Shown in pieces: positions 46,600-56,816 of a DNA stretch of 64,000 nucleotides. The translations under genes and the position numbers were made by a program. Source of the DNA: Pseudomonas frederiksbergensis (GTDB lineage: Bacteria > Pseudomonadota > Gammaproteobacteria > Pseudomonadales > Pseudomonadaceae); the NCBI RefSeq assembly GCF_035751725.1, contig NZ_CP142104.1, positions 4,774,001 through 4,838,000 of the forward strand. The letters run 5' to 3'. The notes under the pieces were generated by a model that worked only from the letters and a program-made list of their open reading frames with translations, had not been told where the DNA came from and made no database searches. Each line of letters starts with the position of its first letter. Position 1 is the stretch's first letter.

Positions 46600-47019
46600 T
46601 CAGGCATGGGTATCGATCGAAATAGTCATCGCCTGCAACAGCGCGGCCTGCAGGGTCTGCAACGTCGCTTGTGTCGCCATGATCTGAGTCTGGATCGCCA
46701 TGGTTTCCTGGGCTTTCTGCTCCTCATCGGCGCGGCTTTTTTGCACCCGTGCTAGCTGGGCCTGCTGTTCGGCCAGCAACTTTTCGGTCTGTTCGATCTG
46801 CTTCTTCAGTTGTTCGATGACATCGCCGCTGCCGCTGCTGCCACCCGCACCGGCGATATTCGCGCCGCTGGTGTCGACTGCCAGTTTCTTGTCTTTGTCT
46901 TCGCTGCTGTCAGCCAATGCCACTGGACTGACCGCTTTTTCTTCTTCGGCCCCACGGATGGAGACTTTGGGGGCCGATAATGGATAAGGGTTTACGGTCG
47001 TTGCGCTGATGCTGGTCAT
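46600..47019 (-). CDS. FlxA-like coiled-coil protein
   Basis: 139 aa. A low-complexity N-terminus and a Gly/Ser linker (GAGGSSGSGD, about residue 58) are followed by a long coiled coil (about 67-135: VIEQLKKQIEQTEKLLAEQQ, QLARVQKSRADEEQKAQETM and further). It resembles the FlxA-like family, which in E. coli is a flagellar-regulon gene of unknown function. No signal peptide or membrane segment. No flagellar genes are nearby. Plausible ribosome site AGGAGGAG upstream (revealed by CTCCTCCTT on the plus strand). Confidence 0.75.
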   Translation of the reverse strand: MTSISATTVNPYPLSAPKVSIRGAEEEKAVSPVALADSSEDKDKKLAVDTSGANIAGAGGSSGSGDVIEQLKKQIEQTEKLLAEQQAQLARVQKSRADEEQKAQETMAIQTQIMATQATLQTLQAALLQAMTISIDTHA

Positions 47020-47083
47020 AGGGACTCCTCCTTGGCTGACCGGTTATCGGCTCACAACACCGTTACTTGAGGGCTGAATCGTT

Positions 47084-47878
47084 TCAATTCGTGAACTCGA
47101 AGCGATCAGCGTCCAGGTTCGCCGGAAACCGAGTGCGATACGCCGCCAGGTCCGTCGCACTCAGCGAAACAGAAAACACCCCATCGGCTTCACCGGCGCT
47201 GAGCAGCGTCTCACCCTGGAAGTCCAGCACCTGACTGTCACCGGTGTAGGCAAAGCCCTTGCCGTCGGTGCCGACCCGGTTCACCGCCGCCACGTAGCAC
47301 AGGTTTTCGATGGCCCGCGCCGGGAGCAGGCGGTTCCAATGCTGACGCCGGGCGCCTGGCCAGTTGGCGGTGTACAGCAATAAATCGGTGTCTTCGGCGT
47401 CGCGGCTCCACGCGGGAAAACGCAGGTCGTAGCAGATCAATGGTCGGATCCGCCAGCCCTTGAGCTCGAACAGCACCTGCCGCTCACCCGGTGTGTAATG
47501 GTTGTGCTCGCCGGCCATGCGGAACAGATGGCGCTTGTCGTAATGCAGCACCTCGCCATCGGGCCGTGCCCACAGCAAGCGATTACGATGCGTGCCGTCG
47601 CCGGCCTGGACGATCACGCTGCCGGTGATCACCGCATCCAGCTTCGCCGCCTGGTCCTTGAGCCAGCGGCTGGTGGGCCCGTGCTCCGGCTCGGCCAGGG
47701 TCTCGGACTCCATGGAAAAACCGGTGGTGAACATTTCCGGCAGGATGATCAGATCCGCCCCACGCGCCTGATCGAGCAGCACCTCGAAATGTTCCAGGTT
47801 GGCCCGACGGTCATGCCAGGCCAGCGTGGTCTGGATCAAGGCAATGTTCAGGTTGGGCAACGCACTCAGATCACGCAT
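47084..47878 (-). CDS. Nitrilase-superfamily amidase (omega-amidase, YafV-like)
   Basis: 264 aa. Carbon-nitrogen hydrolase with the Glu-Lys-Cys triad: Glu in LIILPEMFTTGFS, Lys in YDKRHLF, Cys in PLICYDLRFPAW. The YafV/Nit2 type hydrolyses alpha-ketoglutaramate or alpha-ketosuccinamate, products of transaminations with glutamine. Its start (47878) overlaps the end of the aminotransferase gene by 13 bases. A methionine-type aminotransferase plus omega-amidase pair closes the methionine salvage step. The pairing makes that role likely. Confidence 0.9.
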   Translation of the reverse strand: MRDLSALPNLNIALIQTTLAWHDRRANLEHFEVLLDQARGADLIILPEMFTTGFSMESETLAEPEHGPTSRWLKDQAAKLDAVITGSVIVQAGDGTHRNRLLWARPDGEVLHYDKRHLFRMAGEHNHYTPGERQVLFELKGWRIRPLICYDLRFPAWSRDAEDTDLLLYTANWPGARRQHWNRLLPARAIENLCYVAAVNRVGTDGKGFAYTGDSQVLDFQGETLLSAGEADGVFSVSLSATDLAAYRTRFPANLDADRFEFTN

Positions 47879-49014
47879 AGTTTTTCCGCCGCTTCGCGCA
47901 GCGTCTCCTCGCGCTTGGCAAAGCACAGGCGCACCAGGCGCTGGCCCTCTGGCGGGTTCTGGTAGAAGACCGAGATCGGAATGGTCGCCACGCCATGTTC
48001 GCGCGTCATCCATACCGCCATGTCGACGTCATTGAGGTCCGGGCGGATTTGCGAGTAATCCACCAGCTGGAAATAGGTGCCGGCGACGCGCTTGTAGCTG
48101 AACCGCGACGGCGCCAGCAGATCGCAGAACAGGTCGCGCTTGGCCTGGTAGAAGTCCGGCAGCTCGTCGACGTGCTCCGGATGCTCGGCCATGTAATCGG
48201 CCAACGCAAACTGCAACGGGGTCACGCCGCAGAAGCTGACGTACTGATGCACCTTGCGCAGCTCCGCCGTCAGGGCCGGTGGCGCCACGACGTAACCGGT
48301 CTTCCAGCCGGTGACGTGGTAGGTCTTGCCGAACGAACTGACCACGAAGGCGCGGCGATACAGCTCCTCATGGGCTAGCACGCTGACATGGGGCACGCCG
48401 TCAAACACCAGATGCTCATAGACTTCGTCGCTGATCAGGTAGATGTCGCGGTCGCGGATCAAGGCCGCCAACTGGTCCAGCTCGGCGCGGCTGATCAGGG
48501 CTCCGCTGGGGTTGTGCGGCGTGTTGAGGATGATCATTCGCGTGCGCGGGCTCAGGGCTTCGCCGAGTTTCTCAAAGTCGATGGCGAAGTCGTCCAGGCC
48601 CAGTTGAACATGCACGCAACGTCCGCCGGCCAGTTGCACGGCAGGTTCGTAGCTGTCGTAGGCCGGGTCGAAGACGATGACTTCGTCGCCGCTGTTAACC
48701 ACCGCCGCGATGGCGCAGAAAATCGCCTGGGTCGCGCCAGGGGTCACGGTGACTTCCTGATCGGCATCGACGCTGGCGCCATAGCTGCGGGCGATCTTCG
48801 CCGCAATCTGCTGCCGCAGCACCGGCAGGCCGGTCATGGGGGAATATTGGTTGTGGCCTTGGGCTATGTGCCGGCCGACCGCATCGCGCAGCGCTTGCGG
48901 GCCATCGAAATCGGGAAAACCCTGGGACAGGTTCAGCGCACCGGTCTGCGCGGCGAGCTGCGACATCTGGGTGAAAATCGTGATGCCGACGTTCGGCAAC
49001 TTGCTGGTGATCAT
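47866..49014 (-). CDS. Class I aminotransferase, methionine aminotransferase (YbdL) type
   Basis: 382 aa, PLP enzyme. N-terminus LPNVGITIFTQMSQLA, then SQGFPDFDGP. PLP motifs: NTPHNPSGA, SDEVYEHLVFDG and the Schiff-base lysine in SSFGKTYHVTGWK. The length and GITIF motif are typical of YbdL/KAT-like enzymes that transaminate ketomethiobutyrate, using glutamine. Overlap with the amidase gene supports a joint transamination/omega-amidase role. A longer in-frame upstream extension exists but has no family sequence. Confidence 0.9.
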   Translation of the reverse strand: MITSKLPNVGITIFTQMSQLAAQTGALNLSQGFPDFDGPQALRDAVGRHIAQGHNQYSPMTGLPVLRQQIAAKIARSYGASVDADQEVTVTPGATQAIFCAIAAVVNSGDEVIVFDPAYDSYEPAVQLAGGRCVHVQLGLDDFAIDFEKLGEALSPRTRMIILNTPHNPSGALISRAELDQLAALIRDRDIYLISDEVYEHLVFDGVPHVSVLAHEELYRRAFVVSSFGKTYHVTGWKTGYVVAPPALTAELRKVHQYVSFCGVTPLQFALADYMAEHPEHVDELPDFYQAKRDLFCDLLAPSRFSYKRVAGTYFQLVDYSQIRPDLNDVDMAVWMTREHGVATIPISVFYQNPPEGQRLVRLCFAKREETLREAAEKLCVI

Positions 49015-49090
49015 CGAGGTTTCCCTGGGTCTGCACCCGGCTCTGGTGCGGCGCGGGAGAGGTCGAGGATAGCCCAATCGCCGGGCATGA

Positions 49091-49112
49091 AAAAGGGTGC
49101 CCGTGGGCACCC
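49091..49112 (-). terminator. Terminator of der
   Basis: 8-bp stem GGGTGCCC / GGGCACCC with a 2-base loop, followed on the minus strand by TTTTTC; 43 bp after the der stop. Confidence 0.85.
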
Positions 49113-49154
49113 TCTCCAACTGTCGCCACAAAAGCGATCCGGACAAATCCCGGC

Positions 49155-50627
49155 TCAGCGCTTGTCGCGGCGCTTCTTGTCGGCCTTCTTGTGGTGCGAC
49201 ATCAAGCGACGCTTCTTGTTGACCTGACGGTCGGTGAGCGTGTTCTTGTTGCCTTCATACGGGTTCTCGCCGCCCTTGAACTCGATGCGAATCGGCGTAC
49301 CGACCAGCTTCAGGACGCGACGGTAGGTGTTCTCCAGGTAGCGAACGTACGACTTGGGCACCTTCTCGATCTGGTTACCGTGGATCACGATGATCGGCGG
49401 GTTGGCACCACCCAAGTGGGCGTAGCGCAGCTTGATCCGACGGTTGTTGACCATCGGTGGCGCGTGCTCGCCGACGGCGTCCTCGAGGATCTGGGTCAGG
49501 CGGTTGGTCGGCCAGCGGGTCACTGCGGACTTGAACGAGTTCTGCACCGAAGCGTAGAGATTGCCCACGCCCGTGCCGTGCAAGGCCGAGATGAAGTGGA
49601 TGTCGGCGAAGTCGACGAAGAACAGCCGGCGCTGCAATTCGACCTTCACGAAGTCCCGCTCGCTCGGCGTCATGCCGTCCCACTTGTTGATCGCGATGAC
49701 CAATGCACGACCGGCTTCCAGGGCAAAGCCCAGCAGGTTCAGGTCGTGATCGACCACACCTTCGCGGGCGTCCATCACGAAGATCACCACGTTGGCGTCC
49801 TTGATCGCCTGCAGCGTCTTGACCACGGAGAACTTTTCGACTTCTTCGTGGATCTTGCCGCGCTTGCGCACACCGGCGGTGTCGATCAGCGTGTACTTCT
49901 CTTCGTTACGCTCGAAGGGAATGTAGATGCTGTCGCGGGTGGTGCCGGGCTGATCGTAGACGATGACCCGGTCTTCGCCGAGCATGCGGTTGACCAAGGT
50001 CGACTTGCCGACGTTCGGGCGGCCGATGATTGCGATCTTGATGCCGTCTTTTTCGCTCGGGCCCGGAATGCGCTTGGCTTCCTCGCCTTCGGCAACGACT
50101 TCTTCCTCGCCCTCTTCCGGCTCGTCTTCATCGTCCTTCGGAAAACTCTCCAGAGCGATTTCCAGCATCTGGGTGATGCCACGGCCGTGGGCGCCGGCGA
50201 TCGGGATCGCCTGGCCCATGCCCAACGGCGCGAACTCGGCGCGGGCCATGTCCGGGTCGATGTTGTCGACCTTGTTGGCGACCACGTAGGAACGCTTGTT
50301 ACGCTTGCGCAGATGCTCGGCGATCATCTGGTCGGCGGCGGTAAAACCGGCCTTGGCGTCTACCAGGAACAGCACCACATCGGCTTCTTCGATGGCGAGC
50401 AGCGACTGCTCGGCCATTTTTTCGTCCATGCCGTGTTCATCACCGGAGATGCCGCCGGTGTCGACCAGAATATAGGTACGCCCTTGCCACTTGGCCTCAC
50501 CGTATTGGCGATCACGGGTCAGACCGGACAAGTCGCCGACGATGGCGTCGCGAGTCCTGGTCAGGCGGTTGAACAAGGTGGACTTGCCGACGTTCGGTCG
50601 GCCCACCAGGGCGATTACGGGAACCAT
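49155..50627 (-). CDS. der: Ribosome biogenesis GTPase Der (EngA)
   Basis: 490 aa, GTPase with two tandem G domains for 50S assembly. G1 motifs [12 protein letters not shown] (near residue 10) and [12 protein letters not shown] (near residue 205), DTGGISGDE and DTAGVRKRG (G3), NKVD and NKWD (G4). A very acidic linker ([15 protein letters not shown]) separates the domains. C-terminal KH-like domain and a lysine/arginine-rich tail. ATG 50627 is chosen since GGAGA lies five bases upstream; the earlier in-frame ATG adds MESR. Confidence 0.97.
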   Translation of the reverse strand: MVPVIALVGRPNVGKSTLFNRLTRTRDAIVGDLSGLTRDRQYGEAKWQGRTYILVDTGGISGDEHGMDEKMAEQSLLAIEEADVVLFLVDAKAGFTAADQMIAEHLRKRNKRSYVVANKVDNIDPDMARAEFAPLGMGQAIPIAGAHGRGITQMLEIALESFPKDDEDEPEEGEEEVVAEGEEAKRIPGPSEKDGIKIAIIGRPNVGKSTLVNRMLGEDRVIVYDQPGTTRDSIYIPFERNEEKYTLIDTAGVRKRGKIHEEVEKFSVVKTLQAIKDANVVIFVMDAREGVVDHDLNLLGFALEAGRALVIAINKWDGMTPSERDFVKVELQRRLFFVDFADIHFISALHGTGVGNLYASVQNSFKSAVTRWPTNRLTQILEDAVGEHAPPMVNNRRIKLRYAHLGGANPPIIVIHGNQIEKVPKSYVRYLENTYRRVLKLVGTPIRIEFKGGENPYEGNKNTLTDRQVNKKRRLMSHHKKADKKRRDKR

Positions 50628-50658
50628 GCGGCTCTCCACTTCGTTATTTCAGAAAATA

Positions 50659-50683
50659 CAAAAGCCGCTGCGAGGCAGCGGCT
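50659..50683 (-). terminator. Terminator between bamB and der
   Basis: Perfect 9-bp stem AGCCGCTGC / GCAGCGGCT with a 3-base loop, followed on the minus strand by TTTTGTATTTTC. It may reduce read-through from bamB into der. Confidence 0.8.
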
Positions 50684-50760
50684 GGTGCTCGGGGCAGCCT
50701 GTGCTAGCACTGCAAGCCTCGTGAACAAGGCCGCTTGGGGGATTAGCCCCAAGCATAGTC

Positions 50761-51903
50761 TTACTTGATGGTCAGGGCTTCCAGTTTGCCGCTGTTGCCA
50801 TACACATAAATCATGCTGCCCACCACCAGAGGACGGGCACGCAGGCCGTCGCTGTCGATGCGCTCACGGCCGACGAAGCGACCGTCCACCTGGCTGAGCA
50901 GGTGCAGGTAACCTTCCAGGTCACCGACTGCAACGTAGCTGGAGAACACTTCCGGGGCCGACAGTTGACGGCGGGCCAGGGAGTCGTTGCTCCACAATGC
51001 GGTGGTGGAACGCTCGTCAACGCCTTCGACGGTGCCCGAGGACAGGCTTACGTAGACGCTGCCAAAGCCTTGGGCGACACCGGCGTAGCTGGACGCATCG
51101 CGCTGCCACAACGGACGACCGGTTTCCAGGTCAAGCGCCGCGACGCGGCCCTGGTAGCTGGCGACGTACAGCGTACCGCCGGACAGCAACAAGCCGCCGT
51201 CGATATCGACCACGCGTTCCAACTCCGAACGACCTTGCGGGATCGCTACGCGCTGCTCCCAGACCGGCACGCCGTTGGAAATGTCCAGGGCCACGACTTT
51301 ACCGGTCGACAGGCCAGCCACCGCGAGGCGGTTGGTGACGATCGGTGCGCTGGTACCGCGCAGGGTCAGGACCGCCGGGGTGCTGTCGTACAACCAGCGC
51401 TGGTTGCCGGTGGCGGCGTCCAGGCCGATCAAGCGGTCATCCTGGGTCTGGACCACCACCACGTCGCCGTTGGTGGCGGGCGGTGCGAGGACTTCGCTGG
51501 TCACGCGGGCGCGCCATTTCTCTTCACCGCTGCTCGCGTCCAGGGCGACGATCTCACCCTTGAGCGTGCCGATCATGACCAGCCCATAACCCACGCCAAC
51601 GGCGCCGGACACAGGAAGCTCAAGATCTTTCTCCCACTTCACGTCGCCGTTCATGCGATCCATGGCCATGACGACGCCAGTCACGTCGCCGGCATAGATG
51701 GTGTCGCCGTCGATGGCAGGCACCAGCATGTTGTAGGTTTCACCCTGGCCGTCACCGATGGAGCGGCTCCATTGCTTCTGCAACACGACTTCTTCTTTGA
51801 AGTCGGTCAATTCGGCCGGAGGCAGTTCTTTCTTGCTGTTGCTGCTGCAACCCGCGGCCAGAATGGCCAGGGCCAGCAATGCTGCATGTTTCCAACGGAT
51901 CAC
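50761..51903 (-). CDS. bamB: Outer membrane protein assembly factor BamB
   Basis: 380 aa lipoprotein of the BAM complex. GTG 51903 gives IRWKHAALLALAILAAGC, like the P. aeruginosa start, with lipobox LAAGC. ATG 51912 three codons earlier sits directly on the AAAGGGG that I take as the ribosome site. The mature part is an eight-bladed PQQ-like propeller (GDVTGVVMAMDRMNGDVKWE, TGNQRWLYD, GLSTGKVVALDISNGVPVWEQ in pieces). The start overlaps the yfgM-like stop region; operon hisS-yfgM-bamB-der. Confidence 0.95.
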   Translation of the reverse strand: MIRWKHAALLALAILAAGCSSNSKKELPPAELTDFKEEVVLQKQWSRSIGDGQGETYNMLVPAIDGDTIYAGDVTGVVMAMDRMNGDVKWEKDLELPVSGAVGVGYGLVMIGTLKGEIVALDASSGEEKWRARVTSEVLAPPATNGDVVVVQTQDDRLIGLDAATGNQRWLYDSTPAVLTLRGTSAPIVTNRLAVAGLSTGKVVALDISNGVPVWEQRVAIPQGRSELERVVDIDGGLLLSGGTLYVASYQGRVAALDLETGRPLWQRDASSYAGVAQGFGSVYVSLSSGTVEGVDERSTTALWSNDSLARRQLSAPEVFSSYVAVGDLEGYLHLLSQVDGRFVGRERIDSDGLRARPLVVGSMIYVYGNSGKLEALTIK

Positions 51904-51904
51904 G

Positions 51905-52546
51905 TCACGCATCCCCTTTGGCCAGGTCGTCCAGCTTGATTTGCAGGCCACCAACCGCGGCTTCATCCGACAGCGCAGCCTTGGCTTTTTGGTAGGCCGC
52001 ATGGGCCTCGTCGGCAAGGCCCAGCTGTACTAGCAGGTCGCCCTTGAGTTCTTCGCGAGTTGCCAGGAACGCCTTGTCGGCATCGCCGTCGAGCAGTTTC
52101 AAGGCGTCTTCGGCCTTGTTCTGTGCGGCCAAGACCTGTGCCAGGCGCTGACGCGCCACTTCGCCCAGGGTCGGGTTGGCCGGCTTGTCGACGATCGCCT
52201 TCAGCTCGGTGGCCGCGTCATCCAGCTTGCCGCTGTCCACCGCGACCTTGGCCACGAACAGGCTGCCGTATTGGGCATAGGCGGTGCCGCCAAACTCCTT
52301 GTTGAGCTTGCCGGCCAGGTCCGCCACGCGGGCCGCGTCAGGCTTGCCGTCCGGGGTCAGGGTGGTTTCCAGCAATTGCTGATAGAGCATCGAGGCGCCT
52401 TGCGACTGGTTGCTCTGGTATTTCTGGTAGGCCTGCCAGCCGAACACGATGACCAGCGCCAACAGGCCGCCAGTGACCAGCGGCTTGCCATTGCGCGTCC
52501 ACCAGTCCTTCAAATCCGCCAGCTGTTCATCTTCGGTACTCGACAC
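51905..52546 (-). CDS. YfgM family tetratricopeptide membrane protein
   Basis: 213 aa, one N-terminal transmembrane helix (PLVTGGLLALVIVFGWQAY, about residues 22-40), then a periplasmic TPR-like helical domain. In E. coli YfgM is a SecYEG/PpiD-associated protein that passes clients to periplasmic chaperones. It lies between hisS and bamB as in E. coli (hisS-yfgM-bamB-der). Confidence 0.9.
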   Translation of the reverse strand: MSSTEDEQLADLKDWWTRNGKPLVTGGLLALVIVFGWQAYQKYQSNQSQGASMLYQQLLETTLTPDGKPDAARVADLAGKLNKEFGGTAYAQYGSLFVAKVAVDSGKLDDAATELKAIVDKPANPTLGEVARQRLAQVLAAQNKAEDALKLLDGDADKAFLATREELKGDLLVQLGLADEAHAAYQKAKAALSDEAAVGGLQIKLDDLAKGDA

Positions 52547-52586
52547 CCCAATACTCCTTAATCGCTAAATCGGCTGTTTGACAGCT

Positions 52587-53876
52587 TCAACCCTGCACGA
52601 CGCAGGTGGCCAGGTGTGCAGCAAGCGCATCCCAGGCAATGCTTTGTTGTTCGCCCTGGCCACGCAGGGGTTTGAAACCTACCACTTGTTGGGCCAGTTC
52701 GTCGTCACCGAGGATCAATGCGTACAGCGCACCGCTCTTGTCGGCCTTCTTGAATTGGCTCTTGAAGCTGCCGGCACCAGCGTTGATCTGCAGGCGCAGG
52801 TTGGGCAACTGGTCACGGATCCGCTCGCTCAAGGCCAGGGCGGCCAGTTCGGCGGCCTCGCCAAAGGCGCACAGGTAGACGTCGACCTGACGGGACAGCT
52901 CTTCAGGCACTTTATCCAGCGCTTCGAGCATCAGCACCAGGCGCTCGATGCCCATGGCGAAGCCCACGCCCGGGGTCGGCTTGCCACCCATCTGCTCCAC
53001 CAGTCCGTCGTAGCGGCCGCCGGCACACACGGTGCCCTGGGCGCCGAGCTTGTCGGTGACCCACTCGAAAACGGTCTTGCTGTAGTAATCCAGGCCACGA
53101 ACCAACTTGGGGTTGATCACGTAAGGGATGCCCACGGCGTCGAGGCGTGCCTTCAGCCCTTCGAAGTGCGCACGGGACTCGTCGTCGAGGTAGTCGGCCA
53201 TTTTCGGCGCGTCCACCAGGATCGCCTGGGTCTCGGCGTTCTTGGTGTCAAGCACACGCAACGGGTTGGTCTTCAGGCGGCGCCGGCTGTCTTCGTCCAG
53301 CTTGTCGATGTGAGCGGAAAGAAACTCCACCAACGCTTCACGGTAGCGACCACGGGATTCGCTGGTGCCCAGGCTGTTGAGCTCAAGCTTGACCGCATCA
53401 CGCAGCCCCAGCTCGCCCCACAGGCGCCAGGTCATCACGATCAGCTCGGCGTCGATGTCCGGCCCTTCCAGGTTAAACACCTCGAGACCAATCTGGTGGA
53501 ACTGGCGATAACGGCCTTTCTGTGGGCGTTCGTGGCGGAACATCGGGCCGACGTACCAGAGTTTCTGCACCTGGCCGCCGCCGGTGATACCGTGTTCGAG
53601 CACTGCACGCACGCAGGCTGCGGTGCCTTCCGGGCGCAAGGTCAGCGAATCGCCGTTGCGGTCGTCGAAGGTGTACATCTCTTTTTCGACGATGTCGGTC
53701 ACTTCACCGATGGAGCGCTTGAACAGCTCGGTGAATTCGACAATTGGCATACGAATCTGCCGATAACCATAGTTATCCAGCAAACGCGCCACGGTGCCCT
53801 CGAAATAACGCCACAGGGGCGTCTGCTCGGGCAGGATGTCGTTCATGCCACGAATGGCTTGCAGAGACTTGCTCAC
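52587..53876 (-). CDS. hisS: Histidyl-tRNA synthetase
   Basis: 429 aa, class II synthetase. Motif 2 with [16 protein letters not shown], the histidine-specific motifs [15 protein letters not shown] and [14 protein letters not shown], and motif 3 [12 protein letters not shown]-terminal anticodon-binding domain of about 95 aa. It begins [16 protein letters not shown]. Confidence 0.98.
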   Translation of the reverse strand: MSKSLQAIRGMNDILPEQTPLWRYFEGTVARLLDNYGYRQIRMPIVEFTELFKRSIGEVTDIVEKEMYTFDDRNGDSLTLRPEGTAACVRAVLEHGITGGGQVQKLWYVGPMFRHERPQKGRYRQFHQIGLEVFNLEGPDIDAELIVMTWRLWGELGLRDAVKLELNSLGTSESRGRYREALVEFLSAHIDKLDEDSRRRLKTNPLRVLDTKNAETQAILVDAPKMADYLDDESRAHFEGLKARLDAVGIPYVINPKLVRGLDYYSKTVFEWVTDKLGAQGTVCAGGRYDGLVEQMGGKPTPGVGFAMGIERLVLMLEALDKVPEELSRQVDVYLCAFGEAAELAALALSERIRDQLPNLRLQINAGAGSFKSQFKKADKSGALYALILGDDELAQQVVGFKPLRGQGEQQSIAWDALAAHLATCVVQG

Positions 53877-53898
53877 ATGTATTCCTTAATCTTGCGAC

Positions 53899-55008
53899 TT
53901 AACCGCGCGCGATGACCGCTGCGTCGGCTTCGACCTTTTCGGCCGCTTTCTGGCGGATCAGCCGTTCCAGCTCATCCACCAGATTGTCATTCGTCAGTTT
54001 CTGCGACGGCTTGCCGTCGATGTAAATCAGGTTCGGCGTACCGCCCGTCAGGCCGATATGGGCCTCCTTGGCTTCGCCCGGCCCGTTGACCACGCAACCG
54101 ATCACCGCGACATCCAGCGGCACCAGCAGGTCTTCAAGGCGCCCCTCCAGCTCGTTCATGGTCTTGACCACATCGAAGTTCTGCCGCGAGCAGCTCGGGC
54201 AGGCGATGAAGTTGATGCCACGGGAACGCAGGTGCAGCGACTTGAGAATGTCGTAGCCGACTTTCACTTCCTCGACCGGGTCAGCCGCCAACGAGATGCG
54301 GATGGTATCGCCAATCCCTTCGGCGAGCAGCATACCGAGGCCGACGGCGGATTTCACCGTACCCGAACGCAACCCACCGGCTTCGGTGATGCCCAGGTGC
54401 AGCGGCTGGACGATTTCCTTGGCCAACAAGCGGTAGGCTTCGACGGCCATGAACACGTCGGAGGCCTTCACGCTGACCTTGAAGTCCTGGAAATTCAGGC
54501 GTTCGAGGTGCTCCACATGGCGCAAGGCCGATTCCACCAGCGCCGCCGGGGTCGGTTCGCCGTATTTTTTCTGCAGGTCTTTTTCCAGGGAGCCGGCGTT
54601 GACGCCGATGCGGATCGGGATGCCCCGGTCGCGGGCGGCATCCACCACGGCACGTACACGGTCTTCACGACCGATGTTGCCCGGGTTGATGCGCAGGCAA
54701 TCCACACCCAACTCCGCCACGCGCAAGGCAATGCGGTAGTCGAAATGAATATCGGCCACCAACGGGACCTTGACCAATTGCTTGATCTTGCCGAACGCCT
54801 CGGCGGCGTCCATGTCCGGCACCGATACCCGCACGATGTCGACACCGGCGGCTTCCAGGCGGTTGATCTGCGCGACCGTGGCGGCCACGTCATTGGTGTC
54901 GCTGTTGGTCATGCTCTGCACAGCGATTGGCGCATCGCCGCCCACGGGCACGTTACCGACCCAGATCTTCCGGGATTCGCGACGCTTGATTGGAGATTCG
55001 CCGTGCAT
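53899..55008 (-). CDS. ispG: 4-hydroxy-3-methylbut-2-enyl diphosphate synthase (IspG)
   Basis: 369 aa, Fe-S enzyme of the MEP isoprenoid pathway. N-terminal TIM barrel ([38 protein letters not shown]). C-terminal cluster domain with the three [4Fe-4S] cysteines in ACPSCSRQ and [12 protein letters not shown] plus the conserved Glu after it. Its cluster would be supplied by the ISC genes upstream. Confidence 0.97.
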   Translation of the reverse strand: MHGESPIKRRESRKIWVGNVPVGGDAPIAVQSMTNSDTNDVAATVAQINRLEAAGVDIVRVSVPDMDAAEAFGKIKQLVKVPLVADIHFDYRIALRVAELGVDCLRINPGNIGREDRVRAVVDAARDRGIPIRIGVNAGSLEKDLQKKYGEPTPAALVESALRHVEHLERLNFQDFKVSVKASDVFMAVEAYRLLAKEIVQPLHLGITEAGGLRSGTVKSAVGLGMLLAEGIGDTIRISLAADPVEEVKVGYDILKSLHLRSRGINFIACPSCSRQNFDVVKTMNELEGRLEDLLVPLDVAVIGCVVNGPGEAKEAHIGLTGGTPNLIYIDGKPSQKLTNDNLVDELERLIRQKAAEKVEADAAVIARG

Positions 55009-55011
55009 GAC

Positions 55012-56049
55012 TTATTGACCCAACTTCAGGCGAGCGGTCTCGCCACTGGTGAACGGAGCGATGTCGACCGGCTGGCCGTTGTAGCTGACCTGCGCGCCAC
55101 GGGCATAACCCAGGCGTACGGCAAACGGCGGCTTACCGTTGACTGAGGTGGTGTCGCCCTTGCGCTTGAGGCCGCTGAACAACACTTTGCCGTTGCCGTC
55201 GGTGATCTGCGTCCAGCAATCGGCGGTGAACTGGATTTGTACCTGGCCGTCGCCTGGCGCAGGGGCCGGAGCGGTTGGAACGGCCGGGGCTGCCGGCACC
55301 GTTGGAGCCGCTACGGTCGGCGCCGGCGTGGCAGGAGCCGGACTGGCCGGAGCGGCTGGGGCAACTGGCGTGCTACCGGCATGTGCCGGTGCAGTCGGCG
55401 CGGCAGGCGCTGGCGCAGGAACGGCTGGGACGACAGGTTCTGAGCCCGCGGCGGCATCGGCCTCGCCGTTATCCGGGCCTTGCGGCAAGGCAAGGGCGGT
55501 TTCGCCTTCGGCCTGGCCCTGGACCACGGCCTGGTCTTCCGGCTCGTCCAGCGGATGGATCTGGGTGGTGCCGTCGGCGCCTTCGACTTCGACGTGCTCA
55601 GGGTTCATGACAACCGGTTCCTTGCCGCGCAAGGAAGCCTGGTCCTGCCACCAGACGAAACCGCCACCGATCACCGCAATCAGCAGCAGCAGGCTGACGA
55701 TGCGCAAAATGGTGTGGGAGACACGCACAGGCTCTTCGATACGGCCCAAGCTGTGCACATTGCTGCCCTGGGCGTCGGAACCGGTGTATTGATCGAATTG
55801 CTGGACCAGCACGGTCTGGTCCATGCCGAGCAATTTGGCATAGGCGCGGATATAGCCCCGGGCGAAGGTGTGCCCTGGCAATTTGTCGAACGCGCCGGCC
55901 TCCAGGTTACTCAGCGAAGTGACGGTAAGATTGAGCTTGAGGGCCACTTCGGCCAGCGACCAACCATTGCTTTCGCGGGCTTGACGCAAGGTCTCACCGG
56001 GGTTTACGCGAGTCGCTGCTACAACTTCGGGATGCGCCGCTTTCATCAT
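55012..56049 (-). CDS. rodZ: Cytoskeletal protein RodZ
   Basis: 345 aa, inner-membrane partner of MreB in rod-shape control. N-terminal Xre-type HTH (GETLRQARESNGWSLAEVAL, KLNLTVTSLSNLEAG, about residues 17-85), one transmembrane helix (ILRIVSLLLLIAVIGGGFVW, about 112-131), a long Pro/Ala-rich periplasmic linker (about 190-265) and the C-terminal DUF4115 beta domain (FTADCWTQITDGNGKVLFSG). Overlaps the end of pilW by four bases. Confidence 0.95.
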   Translation of the reverse strand: MMKAAHPEVVAATRVNPGETLRQARESNGWSLAEVALKLNLTVTSLSNLEAGAFDKLPGHTFARGYIRAYAKLLGMDQTVLVQQFDQYTGSDAQGSNVHSLGRIEEPVRVSHTILRIVSLLLLIAVIGGGFVWWQDQASLRGKEPVVMNPEHVEVEGADGTTQIHPLDEPEDQAVVQGQAEGETALALPQGPDNGEADAAAGSEPVVPAVPAPAPAAPTAPAHAGSTPVAPAAPASPAPATPAPTVAAPTVPAAPAVPTAPAPAPGDGQVQIQFTADCWTQITDGNGKVLFSGLKRKGDTTSVNGKPPFAVRLGYARGAQVSYNGQPVDIAPFTSGETARLKLGQ

Positions 56050-56804
56050 TGCTCCGACAGGTATTGCTGATATTCCGGCGTACCGGGATAAAGTCTTTTG
56101 AGTTGCAGGCCATAGCTTGCGGCCTTGTCGCGATCTTCAAACACATGTGCCAGCCGAACGCCGAGCAATAGACTACGTGCATTTTGCTCGCTGAGCAGGC
56201 TAAAACGCTCGTAATAGTCACGGGCGGGCACATAATGCCTGTCTTCGTAGGACAACTCAGCCATTTCCAGCAACGCACGCGGTTGTTGGCGATTGAGCCG
56301 CAGCGCCTTTTCAAGCTGCTGGCGGGCCAGGTCGCGCTGGCCGAGTTTCACGGCGGTCATGCCGAGATTTTCAAATACCCGTGAACGTTCGGGGTAAAGG
56401 GTATCGGCGGTCGCTTGCTCAAAACGCTCGTAGGCGTCCTTGTAGCGGGCCTGTTCGTAGAGAAAACTGCCGTAGTTGTTGAGGATCCGCGCATCTTGCG
56501 GGCGGGCGGACAACGCCTTGCGAAAATGCTCGTCAGCCAGTTCCGGCTCCAGCTCCGCCTGGAACACCAAGGCCAATGCCGCGTTGGCATCGGCGTCGGA
56601 ACTGTCCAGTTCCAGGGCTTTCTTGAGGGGCACCTTGGCCCTTTCGGTCATGCCCTGCTGCAGATAGCCAATGCCCAACTGCACATAGGCTTCACGCGCC
56701 TCGTCGCGCCCCTTGCTGGTCTTCATCGGATTGTAGTCGCCCGACAGGACACAACCGGAGCAGAGTCCGGCCAACAGCAATAGCAGCGCAAAGCGCAGGG
56801 ACAT
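56046..56804 (-). CDS. pilW: Type IV pilus biogenesis/stability protein PilW (PilF)
   Basis: 252 aa, outer-membrane lipoprotein with tetratricopeptide repeats that helps PilQ secretin assembly. Signal peptide with lipobox ending LCSGC (about residue 18). TPR motifs: AYVQLGIGYLQQGMTERA, A-ALALVFQAELEPELAD, ILNNYGSFLYEQARYKDAYE. Gene order rlmN-pilW-rodZ-ispG-hisS is conserved in gammaproteobacteria. Confidence 0.94.
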   Translation of the reverse strand: MSLRFALLLLLAGLCSGCVLSGDYNPMKTSKGRDEAREAYVQLGIGYLQQGMTERAKVPLKKALELDSSDADANAALALVFQAELEPELADEHFRKALSARPQDARILNNYGSFLYEQARYKDAYERFEQATADTLYPERSRVFENLGMTAVKLGQRDLARQQLEKALRLNRQQPRALLEMAELSYEDRHYVPARDYYERFSLLSEQNARSLLLGVRLAHVFEDRDKAASYGLQLKRLYPGTPEYQQYLSEQ

Positions 56805-56816
56805 AGAGTTCCTCTC